Of a stretch of DNA of 64,000 nt, positions 51,043-58,901 are shown piece after piece. Position 1 is the first letter of the stretch; each line of letters begins with the position of its first letter. Under the pieces are notes generated by a model, which had not been told where the DNA came from, did no database searches, and worked only from the letters and a program-made list of their open reading frames with translations. The position numbers were made by a program, and so were the translations under genes. Source of the stretch: Alkalihalobacillus sp. LMS39 (lineage in GTDB: Bacteria; Bacillota; Bacilli; Bacillales; Bacillaceae_F); the NCBI RefSeq assembly GCF_022812285.1, contig NZ_CP093300.1, forward strand, positions 1,302,001 to 1,366,000. Reading direction: 5' to 3'.

Positions 51043-51957
51043 ATGAAGACTAAAAAGACTCCATATGAAGCTTATTTATTTGTTCATTTTATTCATAAAG
51101 AAACAAGCAGTCCTGATGCAGAGCAAGTTTATTTTTCAATTAGTTTGGACGGGATTCATTGGGAAACGTTACATGACCAGCAGCCAATTTTAACATCAAT
51201 AATAGGCGAAAAAGGTGTGAGAGATCCGTTTATTATCCCCTCCCGAAAAGAAGAGAAATTCTATTTAATCGGGACCGATTTATCGATGTATTATCGGAAA
51301 GACTGGGAAGAAGTTCAGAAGTCTGGTAGCCAGCATGTTGTTGTGTGGGAATCGGATGATTTAGTTCATTGGTCAGAGCAACGGTTAGTAAAAGTTGGAC
51401 CAGAAACAGCAGGGTGTGTTTGGGCACCGGAAGCGATTTATGATAAGGAAAACGAGGATTTCTTTGTGTTTTGGGCTTCTCGTGAAAACTATGGGGCTGA
51501 TAAACAGAAAATCTATTATGCGAAAACAACTAATTTCATATCCTTCACGAAACCAAGAGTTTATATTGAAAGAGAAAATCATGTTATTGATACGACGATT
51601 ATCGAGGAAGACGGTACATTTTATCGGTTTTCTAAAGATGAAACGGTGAAAAGCATTACTGTAGAAGTTTCAGATTCATTGCGGGGACCGTTTACTGAAC
51701 TGGATTCGAATTTAAAAGAGGTAATCGGAGTAGAAGGTCCCGCATGTTTTAAAGTAAAAGGGGAAGAAAGATGGTGTTTACTGTTAGACCATTATGAGAA
51801 CGAGAAAAAATACATCCCATACTTTACAACAGATTTAGCTAGTGCTCAATTCACAAAAAGTAAAACGGATTTACACATTCCGGTTAAGTCGAAGCACGGT
51901 GGTGTGATGGAAATTACGTTGGAAGAGTATGATCGACTAGTCAAAGCTTTTGGTTGA
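51043..51957 (+). CDS. Glycoside hydrolase family 43-like protein
   Basis: 304 aa, ATG after AGGGGGAG. Five-bladed beta-propeller features: FSISLDGIHWE, GVRDPFII (catalytic-type Asp), CVWAPEAIYD, and VEGPACFKV (catalytic-type Glu). These are landmarks of GH43-like arabinosidases and xylosidases. No signal peptide, so a cytoplasmic oligosaccharide-trimming role is inferred, possibly on arabinose- or xylose-decorated fragments. It stands alone between DUF817 and a small minus-strand gene, with a terminator behind it. Confidence 0.82.
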   Translation: MKTKKTPYEAYLFVHFIHKETSSPDAEQVYFSISLDGIHWETLHDQQPILTSIIGEKGVRDPFIIPSRKEEKFYLIGTDLSMYYRKDWEEVQKSGSQHVVVWESDDLVHWSEQRLVKVGPETAGCVWAPEAIYDKENEDFFVFWASRENYGADKQKIYYAKTTNFISFTKPRVYIERENHVIDTTIIEEDGTFYRFSKDETVKSITVEVSDSLRGPFTELDSNLKEVIGVEGPACFKVKGEERWCLLLDHYENEKKYIPYFTTDLASAQFTKSKTDLHIPVKSKHGGVMEITLEEYDRLVKAFG

Positions 51958-51976
51958 TAAAAAAGAATAAAGTGAA

Positions 51977-52010
51977 AATAAGCCTCCAAATTAACAGGGG
52001 CTTATTTTTA
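51977..52010. terminator. Terminator between convergent genes
   Basis: AATAAGCCTC, loop, GGGGCTTATT, then TTTATG on the plus strand and an A-rich run before it that serves as T tract on the other strand. Confidence 0.8.
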
Positions 52011-52033
52011 TGTTATGTGAGCTTATGATTAGG

Positions 52034-52216
52034 TTACCCCCAGCCACCACTTATTGAATGATTTTCGTATTCACGTACTTTTCCATAATGCTGGTCGCGA
52101 GTCACAAAAAAGGAAATACCAGAACCGATCAAAAAAAGAATGGAGCCAAGTAACAATAGGGCAGAGGCACCATAATTAAGTCTAGAATTCGTAAGTTCAG
52201 AATTGTGGTAAGACAT
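52034..52216 (-). CDS. Small single-span membrane protein
   Basis: 60 aa on the minus strand, ATG with a perfect TAAGGAGG ribosome binding site. One transmembrane helix at about residues 15-40 (YGASALLLLGSILFLIGSGI), polar ends and a Gly/Trp C-terminus (SISGGWG). Function unknown. The strong ribosome binding site makes it a credible gene. Confidence 0.65.
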   Translation of the reverse strand: MSYHNSELTNSRLNYGASALLLLGSILFLIGSGISFFVTRDQHYGKVREYENHSISGGWG

Positions 52217-52379
52217 GCTTAGCCCTCCTTACTTGAATACAGTTATATTCGTATCATATGCCCTATACCTTCATTTCGTTTTTCTTATGTCATAATCTAG
52301 GCTTTCATTTTCCTATTGACTATCGTGTAACACCACACTTTACGATAATCTTATTGAAACAATAGGAGATGAAATCATA

Positions 52380-53723
52380 ATGGAAATGTCAAAAGGGTTA
52401 GGAAAGGAATATTCATTACAATCATTACTTGCTTATGCTGCACCTACAATCGGTTTGATGGTGTTTATGTCGATATATACGATGATTGATGGGATTTTCG
52501 TTGCGAGGTATGTGAGTGCGACAGCGTTATCGGCTATCAATATTTTCTTTCCTCTATACGGACTTGTGATGGCTATCGCGTTAATGCTTGGTACAGGGGG
52601 AAGTGCAATTATTGCGAGGAAAATGGGAGAGGACAATGATGAGGAAGCAAGACGGAATTTCACGTTTATTGTGAGCTGTGGTACGGCTATTGGATTCGTT
52701 ATTCTCGTGATTGGTCTCCTATTTATTACCCCTATTTTAGAAATACTTGGTGCGGGTGCGACAGAGGAACTATTTAACGAAACATACATTTACGGAAAAA
52801 TTATGTTAATGACTAGTCCTTTAATCATACTACAAATGTTGTTCCAACTGTTTTTTGTCACGGCAGGTAAACCTAATTTAGGTTTGACTGTTACGTTTTT
52901 AGGTGGGGTGGCAAATATAGTATTGGATTATGTTTTTATTGTAGAAATGCAAATGGGGATTGCAGGTGCTGCTATTGCTACGGCAATTGGGATTGCTATA
53001 CCGGCTCTCTTTGGACTTGTCTACTTTTCTTTGTGTAAAGAAAGTTCTTTATATTTTGTTCGGCCTCGGTTTGAAGGAAAAGTTTTACTTTCTAGTTGTA
53101 TCAATGGGTCATCAGAAATGGTCTCCAACTTAGCCTCTTCTGTTGTTACAGTCGCATTTAACCTTCTTCTTCTTAAATATATTGGAGTGGATGGGGTGGC
53201 GGCCGTGACAATTATGCTATATGTGATGTTTATTTTAGCGGCTGTTTTTATGGGATACTCAGCAGGAATTGCTCCGATTATTAGCTATAAATTTGGAAGG
53301 AAAGATGAAGTGCAGTTACAAAAAATCTTTACATCTAGTTTGCTCATAGTGAGTATAGGTTCAATTATTGTATATGTTCTTGCATTGTTGTTTGGACCAT
53401 ATTTTATTCAATTTATGGCGGCTAAAGGAAGTGATGTGTACAACATTGCAGTGGATGGATTTATCATCTTTGGAGTTTCTTTTTTGTTTATGGGCATGAA
53501 CATTTTTATTTCCATGTTGTTTACAGCTTTATCGAATGGGAAAGTGTCAGCAACAATTTCACTACTTCGAACGTTCGTTTTTGTCATCGTTGGTCTGTTT
53601 GTCTTGCCACTAATCATGGGAGTCAATGGAATATGGCTAGCGGTTCCAGTAGCTGAATTTTTGTCAATTCTCGTTTGTGCATGTTTCTTATTCAGACAAA
53701 GGAAGTTCTATCATTATTTTTAA
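52380..53723 (+). CDS. MATE family efflux transporter
   Basis: 447 aa, twelve membrane helices in two MatE repeats. The N-terminal LLAYAAPTIGLMVFMSIYTMIDGIFVARYV is the usual first helix pair. The later MSIYTMIDG and GGSAIIARKMGE motifs, and FFVTAGKPNLG in the inter-helix region, fit the family. It exports cationic drugs or metabolites by ion antiport. AGGAGATGAAATCATA gives the ribosome binding site. The adjacent MerR-type regulator is convergent, and its link to this gene is unproven. Confidence 0.9.
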   Translation: MEMSKGLGKEYSLQSLLAYAAPTIGLMVFMSIYTMIDGIFVARYVSATALSAINIFFPLYGLVMAIALMLGTGGSAIIARKMGEDNDEEARRNFTFIVSCGTAIGFVILVIGLLFITPILEILGAGATEELFNETYIYGKIMLMTSPLIILQMLFQLFFVTAGKPNLGLTVTFLGGVANIVLDYVFIVEMQMGIAGAAIATAIGIAIPALFGLVYFSLCKESSLYFVRPRFEGKVLLSSCINGSSEMVSNLASSVVTVAFNLLLLKYIGVDGVAAVTIMLYVMFILAAVFMGYSAGIAPIISYKFGRKDEVQLQKIFTSSLLIVSIGSIIVYVLALLFGPYFIQFMAAKGSDVYNIAVDGFIIFGVSFLFMGMNIFISMLFTALSNGKVSATISLLRTFVFVIVGLFVLPLIMGVNGIWLAVPVAEFLSILVCACFLFRQRKFYHYF

Positions 53724-53734
53724 GAAGACTAAGC

Positions 53735-53783
53735 AGAGGCAAATAGGATGTGGTTGGATTATTGTGACTTTGCCTCTATTTTT
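53735..53783 (+). terminator. Rho-independent terminator
   Basis: AGAGGCAAA, a long loop of about 25 nt, TTTGCCTCT, then ATTTTTGG. It follows the MATE gene. Confidence 0.7.
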
Positions 53784-53847
53784 GGTTGGGAATAGGACAT
53801 TGTTCTTTTTCATACTGTAAAAAGAATAAAAAGGGTAGGTGACAGCA

Positions 53848-54048
53848 TTGAAAAAACAAAATCAAGTGGTTTTCTACACGATTCACTCGTCAGCGCTCAA
53901 ACGATTTTTTGTAATTGATTGTCTAACGGGAACGAGTGTTTATTATGCGGTAACCTATGTGTCAACTAGTGCGATTGCTGGGGTTATTGGAAGTGTTGCA
54001 GCAGTCGTTGCTATAAAAAGAATCCGGCTTTTCTTTCCAACATCATAG
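53848..54048 (+). CDS. Small hydrophobic protein, unknown function
   Basis: 66 aa from the TTG at 53848, with GGTAGGTGA 6 nt upstream; an earlier GTG at 53839 lies within that site. Basic N-terminus (MKKQNQVVFYTIHSSALKRF), then a hydrophobic Ala/Val/Thr-rich stretch (STSAIAGVIGSVAAVVAI) and KRIRLFFPTS. It probably spans the membrane once or twice. Family not recognised. It runs convergently into the MerR gene 4 bp away. Confidence 0.55.
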   Translation: MKKQNQVVFYTIHSSALKRFFVIDCLTGTSVYYAVTYVSTSAIAGVIGSVAAVVAIKRIRLFFPTS

Positions 54049-54052
54049 AACA

Positions 54053-54871
54053 TTAATGCTTTACTTTGACAGACAACTTGATTAAGTACTTTTCATAGCC
54101 TTGAACAGATAAGTCATCTAACAAAATATCTTCATAAAAATACCCTTCTAAAATAACGTTGTTGCTTTGTGCATATTCAATTATCTTCTTAAAACTGTCA
54201 CTAATAGTAGTGTAGCCAGCTGTATGATAGGCAACTAAATAAGTCCCTTTTTCCGCTGTAAAGTTAGAATAGCCAGTTTCGGTGACTCGTGTGAACAGAT
54301 AATCATAATAATCTAACTTTCCATCGAATATGTTTTTCGTGTCAATCATCCAACCTGCTAAATGAAATGTGTTGATTTTATAATACATTAAACAGTCTAT
54401 ATGTTGAAAAATGGAATCATATATATTTTTTTCATCTGTTATCGCTTTTGCTTCTGTAACAATAAATCTTTCTTTTTGTCGTTCTTCAAATGTTATTACA
54501 GAGGTGTTTATTTTCATTGCTTCTTTTGTTAATTTTGATTTTTGTTTAATCATATTTTGAACTTTTTTTAAATGTTGGATTTTCTTATCAAGATTATCTG
54601 CTTGTTTGTCTAGTAATGAAATAAACTCTTTAGGTGATTTATGATTTAAATATTCTTTAATTTCTTTTAAAGACATTCCTAATTCTTTTAACGTAGTAAT
54701 AACATAAAAAACTTCGGATTGATAAATCGAATAATATCTATAGCCGTTTTCTGCTATAAATTCTGGTGAGAAGATTTGAAGTTTATCGTAATGAAATAAC
54801 GTATCTTTGCTCACACGCATTAACTTTGCGAATTGTCCGGTTGTTAGATGGATTTGTGGGTTGATGTCCAT
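54053..54871 (-). CDS. MerR family regulator with GyrI-like effector domain
   Basis: 272 aa. MerR-type winged helix at residues 8-75 (LTTGQFAKLMRVSKDTLFHY, then DKLQIFSPEFIAENGYRYYS and LGMSLKEIKEYL), a dimerisation coiled coil about 80-115 (DNLDKKIQHLKKVQNMIKQK), and a C-terminal BmrR/GyrI-like ligand-binding half (GWMIDTKNIFDG... ending EKYLIKLSVKVKH). It probably senses a hydrophobic ligand and controls a multidrug exporter; the MATE gene or distant targets are candidates. AAGGAGA precedes the start on the minus strand. Confidence 0.85.
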   Translation of the reverse strand: MDINPQIHLTTGQFAKLMRVSKDTLFHYDKLQIFSPEFIAENGYRYYSIYQSEVFYVITTLKELGMSLKEIKEYLNHKSPKEFISLLDKQADNLDKKIQHLKKVQNMIKQKSKLTKEAMKINTSVITFEERQKERFIVTEAKAITDEKNIYDSIFQHIDCLMYYKINTFHLAGWMIDTKNIFDGKLDYYDYLFTRVTETGYSNFTAEKGTYLVAYHTAGYTTISDSFKKIIEYAQSNNVILEGYFYEDILLDDLSVQGYEKYLIKLSVKVKH

Positions 54872-54961
54872 TGGAATTATATCTCCTTGAATTGATGACT
54901 TAAGATTCGACTCTTCTATAATATGATTCTTTTCATGTTTTAATATAAATGTTTGTTTAAG

Positions 54962-55073
54962 TCAAGGCTGCGCACCTGCGCGTTTCACCCCAAGAAGAGC
55001 ACTTGGGGTTCACTATCAAAAGCGGGCATGGCTCTGCACTCCGCTTGAAAGAAAAGACGTTCCGCGTTTTTCT
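54962..55073. repeat. Structured repeat, copy 4 (5'-truncated)
   Basis: Starts at AAGGCTGCGCACCTGCGCG, keeps the CCCCAAG-AAGAGCA-CTTGGGG hairpin, CACTCCGCTTGAAAG and the GACGTTCCGCGTTTTTCT end. It lacks the first 50 bp or so of the full copies. Confidence 0.75.
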
Positions 55074-55074
55074 C

Positions 55075-55190
55075 CTTGTGTATAACAATGCTCTAATAAA
55101 TGAGTACTATGAGACAGCAAGAAAAGACCCAAATGAATCATTCAACACTTGGGCGGGGTTATCGCGTTAGCATTTTTGTTGTTTATGGTA
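55075..55190 (+). pseudogene. Possible remnant of a membrane-protein gene
   Basis: One frame reads LLVYNNALINEYYETARKDP then NESFNTWAGLSR and stops. The next frame continues ALAFLLFMVSKR, a membrane-helix-like segment. It looks like the C-terminal part of a decayed gene between two repeat elements. Family unknown and evidence weak. Confidence 0.2.
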
Positions 55191-55194
55191 AGTA

Positions 55195-55377
55195 AGCGGC
55201 CAAGAAAACCGTTATCTGTGAACATTGCTAGCGTTTTGGAACGTTGGGGGACACAGGAGCCGTTATTCATAATATATCGCTAGGAATAGCGTTGCTTTTG
55301 CGTGAATAAGCGCTCCTGTGGCCGCTAAAAAACGGAAACCCGTATCATGTTCACAAATAACGGCTACTCTGACCGCA
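55195..55377. repeat. ~183-bp near-perfect palindrome
   Basis: Symmetric about 55286. CCGTTATCTGTGAACAT (55209-55225) matches the complement of ATGTTCACAAATAACGG (55347-55363) with one difference. ACAGGAGC (55253-55260) pairs with GCTCCTGT (55312-55319), and the centre holds CGCTA-GGAA-TAGCG. The outer GCGGCCA/TGACCGC arms also match. No ORF inside. It could be a MITE, a cruciform or a structured RNA. Confidence 0.85.
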
Positions 55378-55408
55378 AAAATGGGACATGGGATGTGTTT
55401 GTTGTTTC

Positions 55409-55453
55409 ATCGTACACTTCGCTTGAAACGAAAAGACGCTCCCGCGTTTTTCT
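55409..55453. repeat. Structured repeat, copy 5 (3' fragment)
   Basis: TACACTTCGCTTGAAACGAA followed by AAGACGCTCCCGCGTTTTTCTT, the last 45 bp of the family. It sits on the right side of the 183-bp palindrome, while copy 4 lies on the left, so the palindrome may have split a pre-existing repeat array. Confidence 0.6.
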
Positions 55454-55608
55454 TATTTCTAATCTCTAAGATGGATGTAGCTTTATACAGTAGTTAACTG
55501 TATAATAATGTCTATCAAAGCCTCATCATTTTTCTGTTTTTTTCGACTTTTTATGATGTGTGAAAAAAGGAAAAAATGAGGTTAATGCAGTAATGGAGGC
55601 ACTCTTAT

Positions 55609-56694
55609 ATGTATAAAAAAATATTGCAAATTGGTTCCATCGTTCTCATGCTGTTTTTAATTATTTACTTGGGAACGTTAATTGACTGGGTATTTAAACC
55701 CGTTATCGTATTTTTTCAAACTTTGTTTTTACCCATCCTCTTAGCGGGTATTTTGTTTTATTTATTTCGACCTATTGTCCGGTTATTAAATAAAAAAATG
55801 TCAAGAACGCTTGCCATTCTCTTAGTGTATGTCGGCATTCTTGGCCTTGGCAGTGGGCTCATTTCTTTTATTGGCCCAGAACTACAAAGGCAGTTTTCTA
55901 ACCTAATTGTGAGTATGCCAGTTATTATTAGAGACCTCCAGTTGTTAATTGCAAGTATTCAAGAAAATGAGTTTATTCAACGCTTTGGTTTAGGTGATTT
56001 CTTTAATTGGGAAGACCGGATTGAAGAAATTGGAGTAGTTGTGGCTGGACTGGTCGGCGAAATCATTTCAAATACAATGGGCTTTATCGGAACGGTATTT
56101 AGTACGTTACTAATTTTAATTATTGTTCCGTTTATTCTATTTTACTTATTAAAAGAAGGCGAAAAGCTCCCAAATTATTTATTAAATTTTATTAATGAAG
56201 ATAAACAGGATAAAGTGAAGCCGATTTTAACGAATATGGATGAAACATTAAGTAATTATATTCAAGGTGTATTGATTGTTTGTTCTTTTATCGGTGTTCT
56301 GTATTATATTGGATTCTCAAGTATTGGCTTGGAATTTGCATTAATCTTAGCAATGGTTGGTATGGTTACAAATATTATTCCTTATGTTGGTCCGTGGATC
56401 GGTGCTGTTCCATCTGTTATTGTTGGCTTACTTCATTCGCCAATGCAAGCCCTCTTAGTCCTGATTATTGTTGTTGTCATTCAGCAAATCGAAAGTATTT
56501 TTGTACAACCACAAATCATTGGGAGAAAAATGTCCATTCATCCTGTTACTGTTATGGCCTTAGTGCTTGTGGCGGGACGCTTTATTGGAATTGTTGGAAT
56601 GGTGCTCGTCATTCCAACTTATGCGATTGGGAAGGTAATTGTGACTCATTTGTATCGCTTATGGAAAGTGAGAAAAGAGGAAAAAATCGTTTAA
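55609..56694 (+). CDS. AI-2E family transporter
   Basis: 361 aa. About eight membrane segments, with a conserved central domain: PFILFYLLKEGEKLPNYLLN, then a C-terminal PYVGPWIGAVPSVIVGLLHS and QPQIIGRKMSIHPVTVMALV, signatures of the AI-2E (TqsA/YdbI-type) permease family. Members export autoinducer-2 or act as sodium/proton antiporters; which applies here cannot be told. The ATG follows GGAGG (TAATGGAGGCACTCTTAT). Terminator directly after. Confidence 0.9.
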   Translation: MYKKILQIGSIVLMLFLIIYLGTLIDWVFKPVIVFFQTLFLPILLAGILFYLFRPIVRLLNKKMSRTLAILLVYVGILGLGSGLISFIGPELQRQFSNLIVSMPVIIRDLQLLIASIQENEFIQRFGLGDFFNWEDRIEEIGVVVAGLVGEIISNTMGFIGTVFSTLLILIIVPFILFYLLKEGEKLPNYLLNFINEDKQDKVKPILTNMDETLSNYIQGVLIVCSFIGVLYYIGFSSIGLEFALILAMVGMVTNIIPYVGPWIGAVPSVIVGLLHSPMQALLVLIIVVVIQQIESIFVQPQIIGRKMSIHPVTVMALVLVAGRFIGIVGMVLVIPTYAIGKVIVTHLYRLWKVRKEEKIV

Positions 56695-56721
56695 TCATAA
56701 CAAACAGTGTTAAAAAACAAG

Positions 56722-56756
56722 GGAAGGATGTCAATTCGACGTCCTTCCTTTTTTTA
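56722..56756 (+). terminator. Rho-independent terminator
   Basis: GGAAGGATGTC, AATTC loop, GACGTCCTTCC, then TTTTTTT. It ends the AI-2E transporter gene, 14 bp before repeat copy G. Confidence 0.93.
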
Positions 56757-56769
56757 TTTTTAGCTATTA

Positions 56770-56949
56770 CGGACATCTGTTCCGCTATATCAAGAGTAAA
56801 TAACATTTATTACATACTAACGGACATACGTTCCGTTAAAGTAACAAGAACGGGAAATTTTGCTGCTGTTTCTAGTTAAATAGCGGAACATACGTCCGAT
56901 AAAGGTAAGAAAACCTTTATAATTGATGAAATAGCGGAACAAATGTCCA
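56770..56949. repeat. Four-dyad intergenic element, copy G
   Basis: Dyads start at 56770 (CGGACATCTGTTCCG), 56821 (CGGACATACGTTCCG), 56884 (CGGAACATACGTCCG) and 56935 (CGGAACAAATGTCCA). Spacing is 51/63/51. Confidence 0.9.
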
Positions 56950-57056
56950 TTAACGTGACACATGGGAAAATATGAACTACATGAGAGCCCACACCATCTA
57001 AAAAAACAAAACATACTATGTCATTGTAATGATTAAAAAACAAAGGAGATGTTAGA

Positions 57057-57170
57057 ATGGGTGCAGTAGCAGGTTACGGCGGAGGATTCGCTTTATTAGT
57101 CGTTTTATTTATCCTTCTAGTTATCATTGGAGCTAGCTGGGCAAGTCCAGGATACGGTTACGGCTATTAA
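57057..57170 (+). CDS. YjcZ-type small sporulation-associated protein
   Basis: 37 aa: MGAVAGYGGGFALLVVLFIL then LVIIGASWASPGYGYGY. AAAGGAGAT precedes the ATG. The pattern (Gly/Tyr-rich start, GGFALLVVLFILLVIIG helix, Tyr/Gly tail) matches the YjcZ family of tiny single-span proteins abundant in Bacillus and linked to sporulation. Molecular role unknown. A terminator follows at 57183. Confidence 0.9.
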   Translation: MGAVAGYGGGFALLVVLFILLVIIGASWASPGYGYGY

Positions 57171-57182
57171 TAAGAATTGATA

Positions 57183-57211
57183 AAGGAGGGGCCAAACGAG
57201 GCTCCTTTTTT
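57183..57211 (+). terminator. Rho-independent terminator
   Basis: AAGGAG-GGGCC pairs around CAAACGA with GGCTCCTT, then TTTTC. It follows the YjcZ-type gene. Confidence 0.8.
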
Positions 57212-57310
57212 CGTTTACACAAAGTTGCCATATCCCCGATTATTTATTTTTGTGCTAAGATAGAATATAATTTCTATTCTATTCTTTATAAAAATAATAA
57301 ACTTATCATT

Positions 57311-57324
57311 TGAAAGCGTTACCA
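57311..57324. promoter_or_regulatory. CcpA cre box
   Basis: TGAAAGCGTTACCA fits the cre consensus TGWAANCGNTWNCA at all 14 positions. It lies 32 bp before the response-regulator gene, suggesting catabolite repression of the whole sugar-uptake locus. Confidence 0.7.
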
Positions 57325-57355
57325 AAAAAAGGACAGGGAAAAAGGGGGAAAAGCC

Positions 57356-58891
57356 ATGAAAGGTTCAGAGCTGTGCAGAGTGATGATTGTAGATGATGAA
57401 ACATTAATAAGACAAGGGATTAAGCATTACTTTAATTGGGAAGAAGAAGGGTTCCTTATTGTTGGAGAAGCTTCAAATGGACAAGAGGCACTTGAACTGT
57501 TAGAAGAGGTACAACCGCACATCCTCATTACAGATATTGTCATGCCGATCATGGACGGGGAAGAACTCACGAAAATTGTAAAGGCGAATTATCCTCATAT
57601 AGAAGTCATTGTCCTTAGTAGTTTTGGTGAATTTGAATATGTTCGTTCGAGCTTTCAAAGTGGGGTTGTCGATTATATTTTAAAGCCGAAATTAGATTCA
57701 GAAAATTTATTAGCCGTGTTAAAAACAGCTGTGCAACGAATTCCAGATTTTCAAATTACAAATAAAACGAAAGATACATCCATTTCGATTGAACAAATAA
57801 TCGACAAGCTTATCACTGGTTTTGATGTTAGTGAAAATATAGAAGAAGTTCAAAAAGTATTTCCAAATGAAATTTTTTATTTATTAGGAGTAGATTTGAG
57901 CCAAAATCCAGCTGCACTAGAAGAAGTGAAAGAGTTAGTGCAGTGGCTGTTCTCTGAAAATACGGATGATGCGATTAGTTATTTTATGAAAGTGGAGAAA
58001 GAGGCGTGTTTCTATTTACTAAATGTAAAGGATAAGGATTCTGTTCATGTCGTTCCTAAAATAAAGGAGTGCAGTCAGCGTCAGCCTAAAATTGGTTTTA
58101 TGTTGACAGAGCCGTTTTCAAATTTCATTGAAATCGGAGAGATGTATAAACGGCAGCTGTTACCACTATTCCAATATCGTTTTTACGTACCTGAAAAGCA
58201 AGTTGTTCTGCAATCAGATATCGTGAAGGACAAAGAGGAGCCCCCTCATTTTCAATTAGAATGGCTAACAGAAGAATTGAAACGGGAACGGTTTGAATCT
58301 GCCTTCCGTTATATTCGTGAGCATGGAAAGACATTGTCTACCCAAGTTACGATGGATGTTGATGAATATAAGACGCTTATTAACAACATTATTTTTAATG
58401 TCACAATATTATTAAGAAATATTGGCTTTGACGTGAATGAGTTAGAAAACTCGAAGTATAGTCAAATGAAACAAATTGAAGAAGCCAAGTATGCCAAGGA
58501 AGTCTTGGATTTTCTTGATCAATTTATAAACGAGGCAGAAAACTGTGTTTCGAATAAACAATCTTCTGTGGAAAACGAAAACATGAAAAAATTATTAGCT
58601 TATATTTCTGAGCATTATATGGAACCTTTAACATTAACAGAGGTAGCAAAACATTTTCATTTTAATCCGTCTTATCTTTCCACTTATTTCACAAGTCATA
58701 ATAAAGAAGGGTTTAGTGAATATTTAAATAAAATTAGAATTGATGCAGCGATAAAATTGTTACGAACATCAGCACCCATATCAGATATAAGTGCTCAAGT
58801 AGGGTATTCTGATCATAGTTATTTTTGCAAAGTATTTAAAAAAGGGACAGGCTATTCTCCGAGTCAATATAGAAGAAAATTAGTAAAGTAG
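57356..58891 (+). CDS. AraC-type response regulator (YesN-like)
   Basis: 511 aa. Receiver domain at residues 8-125 with IVDDE, phospho-acceptor Asp in PHILITDIVMPIMDGE (about residue 60), VLSSFGEFEY and the Lys of YILKPK. A middle region of unclear fold follows, then two C-terminal AraC helix-turn-helix motifs (PLTLTEVAKHFHFNPSYLST and PISDISAQVGYSDHSYFCKV). It partners the sensor kinase encoded 10 nt downstream and presumably activates the sugar ABC importer that follows. A cre box lies upstream. Confidence 0.92.
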   Translation: MKGSELCRVMIVDDETLIRQGIKHYFNWEEEGFLIVGEASNGQEALELLEEVQPHILITDIVMPIMDGEELTKIVKANYPHIEVIVLSSFGEFEYVRSSFQSGVVDYILKPKLDSENLLAVLKTAVQRIPDFQITNKTKDTSISIEQIIDKLITGFDVSENIEEVQKVFPNEIFYLLGVDLSQNPAALEEVKELVQWLFSENTDDAISYFMKVEKEACFYLLNVKDKDSVHVVPKIKECSQRQPKIGFMLTEPFSNFIEIGEMYKRQLLPLFQYRFYVPEKQVVLQSDIVKDKEEPPHFQLEWLTEELKRERFESAFRYIREHGKTLSTQVTMDVDEYKTLINNIIFNVTILLRNIGFDVNELENSKYSQMKQIEEAKYAKEVLDFLDQFINEAENCVSNKQSSVENENMKKLLAYISEHYMEPLTLTEVAKHFHFNPSYLSTYFTSHNKEGFSEYLNKIRIDAAIKLLRTSAPISDISAQVGYSDHSYFCKVFKKGTGYSPSQYRRKLVK

Positions 58892-58901
58892 GAATGCGAC
58901 C

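Noticed and set aside
56280-56879. 199-codon frame rich in Cys, Tyr and Trp
   Set aside because: It lies in another frame of the AI-2E transporter and crosses a strong terminator and repeat copy G.
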